From the NCBI GenBank assembly GCA_002746415.1, contig NVXD01000018.1:157672-221671 (forward strand): a stretch of DNA of 64,000 nucleotides, given 5' to 3'. Made by a program: the position numbers and the translations under genes. Of the stretch, positions 1 through 9,257 are shown one piece after another. The notes under the pieces were generated by a model. It searched no databases and had not been told where the DNA came from. It was given only the letters and a program-made list of their open reading frames with translations. Numbering within the stretch: the first letter of the stretch is position 1; each line of letters starts with the position of its first letter. This stretch comes from Flavobacteriaceae bacterium. Its GTDB lineage: Bacteria > Bacteroidota > Bacteroidia > Flavobacteriales > Flavobacteriaceae.

Positions 1-266
1 TAAGTGCCCTCCCAAGAGATTTCCAATTCTTCAAAAAGAAGACCGTATCTAACGACTAATTCGCCCCCTAGGCGATTAGCAGTTGTTAGCAAATCACGGT
101 GTTCTTGCTTTTCGTATACTATACCAAATTCGGTTTGCAAAACGTTTTTTCCAACGGCATAAGCACTCACAGATTGTCCTGGTCTATTAGAATTTATAAC
201 ATCAGTATATTGTGAAACCGTTAAAAGTGGAAGTAAAAAAAGAAGATATACTAGTTTTTTTTTCAT
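1..266 (-). CDS. Outer-membrane transporter-like protein (partial, N-terminus only)
   Basis: The gene reads leftward from an ATG at 266 and leaves the window, so only about 88 N-terminal residues are visible. They begin with a cleavable signal peptide (Lys-rich start, Leu/Val core, end near TVSQ). The mature start contains NRPGQSVSAYAVGKN and then LQTEFGIVYEKQEH. This opening is typical of Bacteroidota outer-membrane proteins related to the Phenol_MetA_deg/transporter family, which are predicted beta-barrels. Substrate is unknown. It is divergent from the gene at 377. The family call is moderate because the barrel itself is not visible. Confidence 0.6.
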   Translation of the reverse strand, partial: MKKKLVYLLFLLPLLTVSQYTDVINSNRPGQSVSAYAVGKNVLQTEFGIVYEKQEHRDLLTTANRLGGELVVRYGLLFEELEISWEGT

Positions 267-376
267 TTTTAAAAAGCTAAAAAATAGCCTTTAGGCTACT
301 ATTTATTATTATTTTAAGACTTTTGTGTTCGTAATACAGCCCTAGATTTGTATTTTTATACTAAATATTTAAACAC

Positions 377-640
377 ATGGTTTTACTAAAAACGCTTTTA
401 ATACTACTCTTAGTATATTACCTGTTTAAAATGGTTATTAGAATGTTGGCTCCAAAATTATTTAGCTATGCCGCTAAAAAAACCGAGGAACATTTTAAAG
501 AAAATTTTGAGCAGTTTACCAATAAAAACAAAGCTCCAGAAACAAAAGTAGGAGATACAACTGTCGATAAAAATTCAACTAGGAAAAGTAACACTTCAAA
601 AAAAGTTGGAGATTATATAGATTTTGAAGAAATTGATTGA
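377..640 (+). CDS. DUF4834-type small membrane protein
   Basis: An 87-residue protein with one N-terminal transmembrane helix (residues about 4-20), then a charged, Lys/Glu/Asn/Thr-rich linker and a conserved acidic tail VGDYIDFEEID. This architecture and tail match the DUF4834 family seen in Flavobacteriia, whose function is unknown. It lies 20 bases upstream of the YfhO-like gene on the same strand, so the two are probably co-transcribed. A role with the cell-surface glycan genes that follow is only a guess from position. Confidence 0.75.
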   Translation: MVLLKTLLILLLVYYLFKMVIRMLAPKLFSYAAKKTEEHFKENFEQFTNKNKAPETKVGDTTVDKNSTRKSNTSKKVGDYIDFEEID

Positions 641-660
641 TATTAGCGTAAAATCAAAAA

Positions 661-3096
661 ATGAAACCTGGCTTTAAAGCTCTTTTTACACATTTTTTTG
701 TTGTTGTGTTTTTCATTGTAGCCGCTCTGACTTATTTCCACCCTGTACTTCAAGGGAAAGTTATTCTACAGTCTGATATTGTTCAGTATAATGGAATGGC
801 CAAGGAGCAGACCGATTTTAAAAAGAACACCGGTGAAGAGCCATATTGGACCAATAGTGCATTTGGCGGCATGCCTACTTATCAATTAGGGGCCAATTAC
901 CCTCATAATTATGTAAAAAAGCTGGACAAACTTATTCGGTTTTTACCACGACCAGCAGATTATCTCTTTCTTTATTTTATAGGGTTTTATATTTTGCTTT
1001 GTTGCTTAAAAGTAGATTTTAGACTGGCAATATTGGGCGCTTTGGCTTTTGGTTTTTCCACCTATATGATTATCATTATTGGGGTCGGACATAATTCCAA
1101 AGCACATGCGCTTGGATATATGCCGATGCTTTTAGGAGGAATTCTGCTCGTTTTTCAAAAGAAATATATAAAGGGGTTTATACTCACGGCTATTGCCATG
1201 GCATTGGAAATTGTTGCCAACCATTACCAAATGACCTATTATTTTATGTTATTGGTACTAATATTGGGTGTGGTCTATTTTATCTACGCTATTAAAAACA
1301 AGGAGTACAAACATTTTTTTGTTTCTGTAGGAATTTTGCTGGTTGCCGTTGTATTGGGGATAGGTACAAATGCCACAGGTTTGTTAGCGACTAAAGAATA
1401 TGCAGATTGGAGTACTAGAGGGAAAACAGAGTTGACCATAAACCCAGATGGTACCACCAAAGAGAATACACAAGGATTAAGTAGAGAATACATTACTCAT
1501 TATAGCTATGGGGTAACAGAGTCTTTAAATTTATTTGTCCCCAGATTGTTTGGGGGTAGTAATCAAGAAAATTTGGGTAAAGATTCCAAGGCTTATGATT
1601 ATCTAGTAAGACAAGGCTTATCAAGAACAAAGGCATTAGAATTTTCTAGCGATATGCGCCTTTTATATTGGGGTGACCAACCAGGGACTTCTGCGCCTGC
1701 CTATATTGGAGCGGTAATTTTCTTCCTGTTTGTATTAGGATTGTTTATGGTAAGGGGAAAAACCAAATGGTGGCTTCTTGGAGGGGTACTAATGTCCCTC
1801 TTATTATCATGGGGAAAGAACTTTAGTCTGCTTACGGATTTTATGATAGATTACTTTCCACTATATGATAAGTTTAGAGCGGTATCTTCCATACAGACTA
1901 TTTTGGAACTCTGTGCTCCAATTTTGGGAATTTTGGCATTGGTGAAATTGTTTAAACCAGAAATTCCTAAAAAGAAGAAATTTAATTCCTTAAAAATAAG
2001 CTTCATTATTGTAGCAGGCATAGGTATTGCACTATTGGCTTTAAAAGGAATGTTCGATTTTGTAGGATTGAACGATGAAACATATAGAGGGTATTATGGA
2101 GATGAATTAATGTCCATGATACAAAGGGATAGGGAAACAGTATATACCAGTGACACCATACGCTCTTTAATTTTTGTGTTGTTGGCGGCAGTGGTCATTT
2201 GGCTATTCCTCAAAGAAAGAATTAATAAAAACATAGCTATAATAGGACTGGGATTTTTAATGCTGGTTGATTTGGTAGGCATAGATCTACGCTATGTGAC
2301 CGAGGAAGATTTTGTTAGGAAAAGACGTATGTCTGAACCTTTTCAAATCACAGCAGTTGATAAACAAATACAGCAAGACACGTCTAATTATAGGGTATTT
2401 GACCCGTCAGAAGGGTTTCAGGCAAGAACGGCTTATTTTCATCAGTCCATTAGTGGATACCATGCTGCGAAGCCAAGAGGTATGGAAGATCTCTTTGATT
2501 TTTATGTGTACCGAAATAATATTGGTGTCTTGAGTATGTTGAATGTTAAGTATATCATTCAGCAAGATGAAGAGGGTAAGTCCTACGCCACATTAAATCC
2601 AAATGCAAGCGGTAATGCTTGGTTTGTTAGGAAATTGAACGAGGTAAAAAGTGCTGATGAAGAAATTTTAGCCTTGGAAAGTTTGGATGTGAAAAATAGT
2701 GCGGTTGTAAACACAAAGGCATTTCCTGATGTGCGCCGATTCGATTTTCAAGTCGATTCCACAGCGACCATTAAATTAATGGATTATAGGCCAAATCATC
2801 TTACCTATAGTGCTACAAATCTAAATGCTGGTGTAGCGGTATTTTCAGAGATGTATTATGCCCATGGATGGAATGCTTATGTTGATGGTGAAATAAAGCC
2901 ACATTTTAAAGTCAACCATGTATTACGTGCATTGCGCATACCAGAAGGGCAACATACCATTGAATTTAAGTTTGAACCCAAAGTAGTGGAAACAGGAAGC
3001 AAGATTGCGCTGGCAAGTTCTGTTGTATTAGGGTTAATCATTATGGGCGGATTAGGATTTTCTATATGGCGCCCTCGTAAGAAAGAGCTAGCATAA
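661..3096 (+). CDS. YfhO family membrane protein
   Basis: An 811-residue polytopic membrane protein. An N-terminal helix is followed by a large loop (FGGMPTYQLG), roughly a dozen hydrophobic segments through residue about 560, a soluble region (about 560-780) and a last helix before an Arg/Lys tail. This matches the YfhO family of bacterial membrane proteins, linked in Gram-positives to lipoteichoic-acid glycosylation; in Bacteroidota it is usually considered a GT-C-like surface-glycan protein. The last A of its stop overlaps the ATG of the following glycosyltransferase, which indicates translational coupling. The acceptor and donor cannot be read from sequence. Confidence 0.85.
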   Translation: MKPGFKALFTHFFVVVFFIVAALTYFHPVLQGKVILQSDIVQYNGMAKEQTDFKKNTGEEPYWTNSAFGGMPTYQLGANYPHNYVKKLDKLIRFLPRPADYLFLYFIGFYILLCCLKVDFRLAILGALAFGFSTYMIIIIGVGHNSKAHALGYMPMLLGGILLVFQKKYIKGFILTAIAMALEIVANHYQMTYYFMLLVLILGVVYFIYAIKNKEYKHFFVSVGILLVAVVLGIGTNATGLLATKEYADWSTRGKTELTINPDGTTKENTQGLSREYITHYSYGVTESLNLFVPRLFGGSNQENLGKDSKAYDYLVRQGLSRTKALEFSSDMRLLYWGDQPGTSAPAYIGAVIFFLFVLGLFMVRGKTKWWLLGGVLMSLLLSWGKNFSLLTDFMIDYFPLYDKFRAVSSIQTILELCAPILGILALVKLFKPEIPKKKKFNSLKISFIIVAGIGIALLALKGMFDFVGLNDETYRGYYGDELMSMIQRDRETVYTSDTIRSLIFVLLAAVVIWLFLKERINKNIAIIGLGFLMLVDLVGIDLRYVTEEDFVRKRRMSEPFQITAVDKQIQQDTSNYRVFDPSEGFQARTAYFHQSISGYHAAKPRGMEDLFDFYVYRNNIGVLSMLNVKYIIQQDEEGKSYATLNPNASGNAWFVRKLNEVKSADEEILALESLDVKNSAVVNTKAFPDVRRFDFQVDSTATIKLMDYRPNHLTYSATNLNAGVAVFSEMYYAHGWNAYVDGEIKPHFKVNHVLRALRIPEGQHTIEFKFEPKVVETGSKIALASSVVLGLIIMGGLGFSIWRPRKKELA

Positions 3097-4382
3097 TGCA
3101 AAAGGTACTCATCATAACGTATTACTGGCCTCCAGCAGGTGGACCAGGAGTACAACGTTGGTTGAAATTTGTAAAATACCTGAGGGATTTTAATATAGAA
3201 CCCGTTGTTTATATTCCTGAAAACCCAAATTATCCCATTATTGATGATACGTTTTTGAACGAAATTCCAGAAGGAATTACCATTTATAAAAAACCCATTT
3301 TTGAACCATATCGTTTGGCGAGCCTGTTTTCTAAAAAGAAAACCAAAAGAATCAGTTCTGGTATTATTGCAACTAAAAATCAGTCTTTTTTAGAAAAGAC
3401 AATGTTATGGGTACGTGGTAATTTCTTTATTCCAGATGCCCGTAAATATTGGGTAAAACCCTCCATAACATTTTTGAAAAGCATAATTGAAAAAGAAGGT
3501 ATTAGGACGATTATAACCACTGGCCCACCACATTCGGTACACCTGATAGGCTTGGGTTTAAAAAAGAAGTTGAACCTTCAGTGGTTGGTAGATTTTAGAG
3601 ATCCATGGACCTCTATTGGTTATCATAAAAAATTGAAATTATCAAAAGCTTCGCAAGCAAAGCATAAGGCATTGGAATACCTGGTGCTTACTAGTGCTGA
3701 TAAAATTATTGTGACCAGCAGTACCACGAAGAGCGAGTTTGAAGTGCTTACCAAAAAACCAATTAGGGTCATTACAAATGGGTTTGATGTTGATTATGCA
3801 GAGGAAGTGGTATTGGATATTAAATTTACCCTTTCCCATATTGGCTCATTATTGGGTGGTAGAAACCCCAAAAACCTTTGGAAGGTTATATCAGAATTAA
3901 TTACTGAGGACGAAGCCTTTGAAAAAGCAATATCCATTCAATTTGCAGGTGTAGTGAGTCAGGAGGTGATGGAAAGTATAGAAGCCGCTGGACTAGCATC
4001 CTATGCCAATTTTTTGGGGTATGTATCACATGAGGAGGCCATCAGTATTCAAAGAAAGTCGCAAGTATTGCTATTGGTAGAAATTGACTCGCCCGAAACC
4101 ACAGGAATCATTCCAGGAAAGCTGTTTGAATACCTAGCCGCCAAAAGGCCTATTTTGGGGATAGGACCAAAAGAGTGGGAGGTAGTGGATATGGTAACCG
4201 ATACCAATTCTGGCCATATCTATAATTATGAAGCGGAATCAGATTTAAAAAGTGTAATTTTAGATTGGTTTTTAAAATACCAGCAACAAGACCTTAGCGT
4301 TACTTCCATACATGTGCAACAGTACAGTAGGAGGGAGCTTACAGGAAAATTAGCCGAATATATTCAATGGGAGTCGTATTAA
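3096..4382 (+). CDS. Glycosyltransferase family 4-like protein
   Basis: A 428-residue cytoplasmic glycosyltransferase of GT-B fold. The N-terminus YYWPPAGGPGVQRWLKFVKY carries the Gly-rich loop common in GT4-like enzymes acting on surface polysaccharides. A second Rossmann-like half follows, with VDFRDPW (about residue 165) and a donor-binding region ending in GIIPGKLFEYLAAKRPIL, where the Glu fits the conserved EX7E-type site. It starts inside the stop of the YfhO-like gene and ends inside the flippase gene, so the three form one operon. Sugar specificity is unknown. Confidence 0.85.
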   Translation: MQKVLIITYYWPPAGGPGVQRWLKFVKYLRDFNIEPVVYIPENPNYPIIDDTFLNEIPEGITIYKKPIFEPYRLASLFSKKKTKRISSGIIATKNQSFLEKTMLWVRGNFFIPDARKYWVKPSITFLKSIIEKEGIRTIITTGPPHSVHLIGLGLKKKLNLQWLVDFRDPWTSIGYHKKLKLSKASQAKHKALEYLVLTSADKIIVTSSTTKSEFEVLTKKPIRVITNGFDVDYAEEVVLDIKFTLSHIGSLLGGRNPKNLWKVISELITEDEAFEKAISIQFAGVVSQEVMESIEAAGLASYANFLGYVSHEEAISIQRKSQVLLLVEIDSPETTGIIPGKLFEYLAAKRPILGIGPKEWEVVDMVTDTNSGHIYNYEAESDLKSVILDWFLKYQQQDLSVTSIHVQQYSRRELTGKLAEYIQWESY

Positions 4383-5821
4383 AACAATCTTTAAAGAATA
4401 CTCTAGTAACCTATTTGGGTTTTGGTATTGGCGCTCTAAATATTCTCTTTTTATACACGAATTTTTTAACGGATGAATACTTTGGTCTTGTAGGGGTTAT
4501 TTTATCCACTGCCACTATTTTAATGCCATTGATGGCTTTTGGCGTGCCAAATACTTTAGTGAAATACTACAGTAGTTTCCAAGGTTCTAAGAACTCAAAT
4601 GGGTTTTTAACCCTAATGTTGTTGTTGCCTTTGGTCATTATAATTCCAAGTACCGTACTTACCTATTTTGCTTTTGAGGCCATTGGTAAGTTTTTATCCA
4701 AAGAAAATGCTATTGTAGAAAGTTATGTATGGTACATTTTCTTGATTGGCCTTGCTATGGGGTATTTTGAAGTATTCTATGCTTGGGCAAGGGTGCAGAT
4801 GAAAACTGTCTTCGGGAATTTTATGAAAGAGGTTTTTATACGTGTGTGCGTGACCTTATTGTTGTGCCTTGTCTATTTTAAAGTGATTACAGTAGAAGTT
4901 TTTCTTAAAGCTTTGGTTGTCGTGTATCTATTGCGGACAATTATTATGAAACTCTATGCTTATAAATTGAAATTTCCCAAACTGAGTTTCACATTTCCCA
5001 AAAATTCTAAAGAGATTATTACCTTTAGTTCTCTTATTATTTTAGGAGCCTCAGCAGGAGTAATTGTATTGGAAATAGACCGATTTATGATCAATCAGTT
5101 TATAAAAATAGAATATGTAGCATACTATAGTGTCGCCATCTTTATTGCTACAGTAATTGCGGTACCCTCTAGGGCCATGCATCAAATAACGTACCCTTTG
5201 ACAGCAGAAATACTGAATAGAAAGGACAGCTTTGCCTTAAAGGAATTATACCAAAAAAGTTCTTTAACGCTGTTTATCATTTCTGGCTTATTATTCATAT
5301 TAATTCTCCTGAATCTGAATGATTTATATACCCTAATTCCCAAAGAGTATAGTGGTGGACTTCTAGTGGTACTACTCATTGGTCTTGCTAAATTGTACGA
5401 TTCCCTCTTGGGTAACAACAATTCTATTTTGTATAATTCTGATTATTATAAAACCGTATTGGTTATGGGGGTATGTTTAGCGGCAATGACCGTCCTCTTT
5501 AATTTTTGGTTGATACCCTTATATGGATTAAATGGTGCGGCATTGGCCACATTCTTGGCTATCTGTATTTTTAATACCGCCAAACTCTTTTATGTAAAGG
5601 CTAAATTTAAAATACAGCCTTTCACTGTGGACACCCTTAAGGTATTAGGGCTTTTACTTTTAATTGGGCCTCCGCTATACTTTTTAGAGCTTCCATTTTA
5701 TGCACTACTTAATATTGCTATAAAAAGTGTCTTTGTGGTAGTAGTGTATATAAGTGTATTGTATAAGTTTAAAATCTCTGAGGATGTATTTGGGGTGTTG
5801 TCTAAGTTTTTGAAGAAGTAG
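4367..5821 (+). CDS. Polysaccharide/oligosaccharide flippase (Wzx-like, MATE/MOP superfamily)
   Basis: A 484-residue protein with about 12-14 hydrophobic helices and few loops, typical in length for Wzx/RfbX-type exporters. Members flip lipid-linked oligosaccharides across the inner membrane. The motif LEIDRFMINQF in the middle resembles the charged site between helices 7 and 8 of this family. The ATG at 4367 lies 16 bases inside the preceding glycosyltransferase, indicating coupling. With the YfhO-like protein and GT4 it suggests a short surface-glycan assembly operon, with no polymerase gene visible here. Confidence 0.85.
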   Translation: MGVVLKQSLKNTLVTYLGFGIGALNILFLYTNFLTDEYFGLVGVILSTATILMPLMAFGVPNTLVKYYSSFQGSKNSNGFLTLMLLLPLVIIIPSTVLTYFAFEAIGKFLSKENAIVESYVWYIFLIGLAMGYFEVFYAWARVQMKTVFGNFMKEVFIRVCVTLLLCLVYFKVITVEVFLKALVVVYLLRTIIMKLYAYKLKFPKLSFTFPKNSKEIITFSSLIILGASAGVIVLEIDRFMINQFIKIEYVAYYSVAIFIATVIAVPSRAMHQITYPLTAEILNRKDSFALKELYQKSSLTLFIISGLLFILILLNLNDLYTLIPKEYSGGLLVVLLIGLAKLYDSLLGNNNSILYNSDYYKTVLVMGVCLAAMTVLFNFWLIPLYGLNGAALATFLAICIFNTAKLFYVKAKFKIQPFTVDTLKVLGLLLLIGPPLYFLELPFYALLNIAIKSVFVVVVYISVLYKFKISEDVFGVLSKFLKK

Positions 5822-6102
5822 TTTTATACCTCTTTCGCCTTGAGTACTTTAATTATTTTCAGTTTTGTGTTTTAAAATCCACTAAAAGCATAAATTTCAG
5901 ATGGTGCGCTTTGGATTATTTTTGGTAAAAATTATTTCTTTTATTTTTCAGATAAGAGTGTTTTCTTTCAATTTCTTCCAAAAATGTCTTTTTGACATAC
6001 ACAGTCAATTTATTGAAAGGCTTGGTCAATTAAAACATGTAGAATTTTATTTATTTTGTTTCATTAAATAAAAAATCTAAGTATAACTTAAAAATTATTA
6101 AT
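5822..6102. other. Intergenic region without convincing gene
   Basis: About 280 AT-rich bases between the flippase and the cupin lipoprotein. A 56-codon reading frame (5901-6071) is present but its Phe-rich composition looks like translated AT-rich DNA. The last 50 bases contain a TTTATTTTG stretch close to, but not matching, the -7 consensus. Nothing else was recognised. Confidence 0.5.
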
Positions 6103-6795
6103 ATGATTAAAAATAAAATAGTAATTAAAGTAATAGCATTAGCTGTCGTATCCATTATGTTTACAATCGTCCAAGGTTGCGGTGAAAAGGAAAACAAACT
6201 TAAAAAAAGCGAGGAGCCAATAGCTGAACTATCTCTTGATGAAGGAACGGAACCTCACATTCATAGTCATTCATTACCATCAGATCCTGGCAAAAGAATA
6301 GTAAAACCAAATGAGGCAAAACAATTTTGGATTTTTCCAGAAAGCAAGGAAAATCTAGGTTCTGGAGGCTTGCTTCAAGTTTATATGGACTCCGAAAGTC
6401 ATCCCCATGCTTCTTCAGGTTTCGCAAAATATGAGTTGGGTGTAGGAGGTGCATTACCTGAGCATAAGCATAACAAAACCGAAGAGATTGCTTATTTTCT
6501 TTCAGGAAAGGGTATTGTTATAAGTTATGAGAACGATCAGCGTATAGAAACAGTTGTGGAGGAGGGATACGTATGGTATACGGCACCAGGAGAATGGCAT
6601 TCATTCAAAAATACTGGAGATATACCCTTAAAATTGGTGTTTGCCACTATACCAAATGCCAAACATGGCTTGTTGACCTTCTTTAAAAAGGTGGGGGCAG
6701 CGCCTGGGAAACTGGCCACTGTATTAAGTGCCGATGAATTTGCAAAGCTTGCATCAGAAAATGACTTGATCTTAAAGCCTGCAAAAATTGAGTAG
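6103..6795 (+). CDS. Cupin-domain lipoprotein
   Basis: A 230-residue protein with a signal peptide and lipobox ending at Cys26 (IVQGC), so it is predicted to be membrane-anchored outside the cytoplasm. Residues 27-60 are acidic and include a His cluster (HIHSH). A cupin barrel follows (about 105-190): motif 1 has HKHNKTEEIAYFLSGKG, motif 2 has YTAPGEWHSFKNTG. The His/Glu/His pattern supports binding of one metal ion. Substrate and reaction are unknown. An AraC regulator and an acyl-CoA dehydrogenase-like gene follow on the same strand, and the three may act together. Confidence 0.8.
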   Translation: MIKNKIVIKVIALAVVSIMFTIVQGCGEKENKLKKSEEPIAELSLDEGTEPHIHSHSLPSDPGKRIVKPNEAKQFWIFPESKENLGSGGLLQVYMDSESHPHASSGFAKYELGVGGALPEHKHNKTEEIAYFLSGKGIVISYENDQRIETVVEEGYVWYTAPGEWHSFKNTGDIPLKLVFATIPNAKHGLLTFFKKVGAAPGKLATVLSADEFAKLASENDLILKPAKIE

Positions 6796-6968
6796 AAACA
6801 TGGCTTGGACTTTGTGTTAGCTGGGCAAGGTGTATAAGAAATATGCACCAATCAATCAATCAATTGTAGGTGAGAAAATATAAGTTTAACCTTTGGGAAT
6901 ATTATGCTATCTTAATTGCTTTTGCTAAAAAGATGTAATTTTAAAGTACAAACCTTTATTTGAAAAAG

Positions 6969-7847
6969 ATGGAAAACGGTTACGACATAGCAAAAAACAC
7001 TCCTATATTCAAGAAAATTGAAGTATCCTCCCTTATGTTTTCGGAGTATCGATGTATGGAGGAAAAATCAATGTTCGCAGCCTGGTCACATCTTAATTAT
7101 TTTATTTATGTACTGGAAGGAAAAAAGAAATGGCGCACCTTAGATCATAGCTATATGGTTCATGCCAATGAGGTGCTTTTTGTAAAAAAAGGGGCCAATA
7201 TTATCCATAAGTTTTTTGATTCGGATTTTTGTGCCATGGTAATATTTATTCCAGATACGTACATCAGGGATTTTATTTTACAAAAACCAGAAATAGGCAT
7301 GGGTCAAAAAAATAATATTCCAAGTGACAGTGTAATTCCTTTAAAATTAGACAAGACATTAAGCACCTATTTTGCTTCCATGTTGGAGTATTTTTTTAAT
7401 AATGAAAAGCCTTCAAAATATTTAATGGAAATTAAATTTCAGGAATTGTTGGTCAATATTTTGTCACTTTCTTCTAATCCAAAAATTAGGAGTTATTTTA
7501 AGAATATAGCACAAAACGTTAAACCATCGATCAAAAATATTATGGAATCTAATTTTATTTATAATTTATCTCTGGAAGAGTTTGCCAGGTTAACGCATAG
7601 AAGCTTAAGTAGCTTTAATCGTGATTTCCATAGTACTTATGGAATATCACCAGGGAAATGGCTTATTAATAAAAGACTGCTACACGCTAAAAAGTTACTG
7701 GAGAATACACATCAAAAAATATATGAAGTCGCTTTTGATTGTGGTTTTGAAAGCCCCGCACATTTTGCAAGAGTATTCAAAAATGAAAATGGTATGACTC
7801 CTTTAAAATTTCAAAAAAACGCAGCTGTACGTTTAATGACATTATAG
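6969..7847 (+). CDS. AraC family transcriptional regulator with N-terminal cupin-like domain
   Basis: A 292-residue protein if started at the ATG at 6969; an in-frame TTG three codons upstream is less likely. The N-terminal half (about 20-130) resembles an AraC-type sensory cupin (FVLE-like segment YFIYVLEGKKKWRT). The C-terminal about 95 residues form the two helix-turn-helix units, with NLSLEEFARLTHRS in the first and IYEVAFDCGFESPAHFARVF in the second, followed by the conserved Pro of MTPLKFQ. It lies between the cupin lipoprotein and the acyl-CoA dehydrogenase-like gene and probably controls one or both. Effector unknown. Confidence 0.88.
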   Translation: MENGYDIAKNTPIFKKIEVSSLMFSEYRCMEEKSMFAAWSHLNYFIYVLEGKKKWRTLDHSYMVHANEVLFVKKGANIIHKFFDSDFCAMVIFIPDTYIRDFILQKPEIGMGQKNNIPSDSVIPLKLDKTLSTYFASMLEYFFNNEKPSKYLMEIKFQELLVNILSLSSNPKIRSYFKNIAQNVKPSIKNIMESNFIYNLSLEEFARLTHRSLSSFNRDFHSTYGISPGKWLINKRLLHAKKLLENTHQKIYEVAFDCGFESPAHFARVFKNENGMTPLKFQKNAAVRLMTL

Positions 7848-7874
7848 TAATATTTTCAACCTCTGATTATAGAT

Positions 7875-9005
7875 ATGCATAAAAATAAGACAACTAAACT
7901 TGTATCAAAAAAATTGTTGAATCTTATAGACCAGTTAGGCGAACAATTTGCAACAAATGGAATTAATCATGATCAGCGTGATACTTTTGTAGCTGATAAT
8001 TATCATTTGCTCAAAAAGAAGGGATATCTAACAGCCATGATTCCACAATCCTTAGGTGGAGCGGGTGTTTCTTATAATGATATGTGCAAAATCTTAATCA
8101 AAATTGCACAGTATTGTCCTGCTACCGCACTAGCGCTTTCCATGCATCAACATCTCATTGCAACCAACATTTGGAAATACATACATTTTAATACGGGAGG
8201 AGAATTTCTAAAAGAGGTAGTGGATAAAAATCTGGTTTTGATTAGTACAGGTGCACGTGACTGGCTAGACTCAAGTGGTAATATGATAAAAACGAATGGC
8301 GGTTATTTGGTTTCAGCAAAAAAACAATTTGCTAGTCAATCTGCAATTGGAGATATTTTGGTGACCAGCATGCCTTATAATGACCCAGAAAAGGGTTGGC
8401 AGGTATTGCACTTCACAGTACCTATGAGTTCAGATGGTCTAAAGATACTGGATGATTGGTACACACTGGGAATGCGAGGTACTGGTTCACAGACGGTAAC
8501 ACTAGAAAATGTATTTGTTCCCGATAATTCGATATCCATGACAAGAGCAAAAGGCGAGTTTCCTATGTTTTGGAATGTAGTGCTTACCGTTGCATTACCC
8601 TTGATCATGGCCCCTTATGTAGGAATTGCCGAGAAAGCATTGAAGATTACTCTAGAAAAGTTAAAAGTAAAACAGGGTAGACCACCACATATTACTTTTT
8701 TACTTGGGGAAGTCTATAATAGCCTTACATCGGCTCAAGTGTTGCATAAAGACATGATTGGAAAAGCCAACAATTTAGATTTTCAGCCTGAAAATAGATT
8801 AGGTGTCGAAATATTAGCCAGAAAGACATTGGTCGCTAGCGCATGCAAGGAAACTGTCAATAAAGCTATGGAAACAGTAGGCGGACAAAGTTATTATCGA
8901 AAAATTGAACTTGAACGACTCTTCAGGGATGTACAGGCGGCAGGTTTTCATACATTACCCGAAAAGCAACAGCTGCAATTTACAGGAGATTTTTTATTGA
9001 AATAG
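7875..9005 (+). CDS. Acyl-CoA dehydrogenase-like flavoprotein
   Basis: A 376-residue protein with the three-part acyl-CoA dehydrogenase fold: an N-terminal helical domain (IPQSLGGAGVSYNDM), a middle beta domain (MRGTGSQTVTLENVFVP, about residue 200) and a C-terminal helical bundle. The C-terminus RDVQAAGFHTLPEKQQ replaces the usual dehydrogenase end, and I see no catalytic Glu motif such as YEGT. This ending is closer to the DszC/HpaB-like monooxygenase side of the superfamily. It starts 27 bases after the AraC regulator, so co-transcription is likely. Substrate unknown. Confidence 0.78.
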   Translation: MHKNKTTKLVSKKLLNLIDQLGEQFATNGINHDQRDTFVADNYHLLKKKGYLTAMIPQSLGGAGVSYNDMCKILIKIAQYCPATALALSMHQHLIATNIWKYIHFNTGGEFLKEVVDKNLVLISTGARDWLDSSGNMIKTNGGYLVSAKKQFASQSAIGDILVTSMPYNDPEKGWQVLHFTVPMSSDGLKILDDWYTLGMRGTGSQTVTLENVFVPDNSISMTRAKGEFPMFWNVVLTVALPLIMAPYVGIAEKALKITLEKLKVKQGRPPHITFLLGEVYNSLTSAQVLHKDMIGKANNLDFQPENRLGVEILARKTLVASACKETVNKAMETVGGQSYYRKIELERLFRDVQAAGFHTLPEKQQLQFTGDFLLK

Positions 9006-9193
9006 TATTATGGCCCATAATAACTATTTGTAGTTATGACCTAGACATTATTCTTGTTTTCAGGCAGCATCATATAGGTATTACGTCTTTATTTTGAAGG
9101 TAATCAACTTCTATGGCACTACTGAACTGCGTAATTGATGCGTTTACGGAAGGAGACTCAAAACAATTATGAAATTGTTTTTGATTCAAATAG

Positions 9194-9230
9194 AAAAACC
9201 CCACGGGAACCGAAATTCGCCATGGGGCTT
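9194..9230 (-). terminator. Rho-independent terminator after the Arg-rich protein gene
   Basis: Read on the minus strand, a GC-rich stem (GCCCCATGG pairing with CCGTGGGG, one mismatch) is followed by a run of T. It lies just downstream of the gene ending at 9258. Confidence 0.6.
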
Positions 9231-9257
9231 TACAACCAACCAACCTAAAAACTATTG

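Noticed and set aside
279..305. Hairpin TAGCCT/AGGCTA as terminator
   Set aside because: It lies in a divergent spacer, so it would end no known transcript, and its stem is short.
5901..6071. 56-codon reading frame upstream of the cupin lipoprotein
   Set aside because: Phe/Ile-rich translation typical of AT-rich noncoding DNA, no signal peptide or conserved motif, and no supporting promoter.
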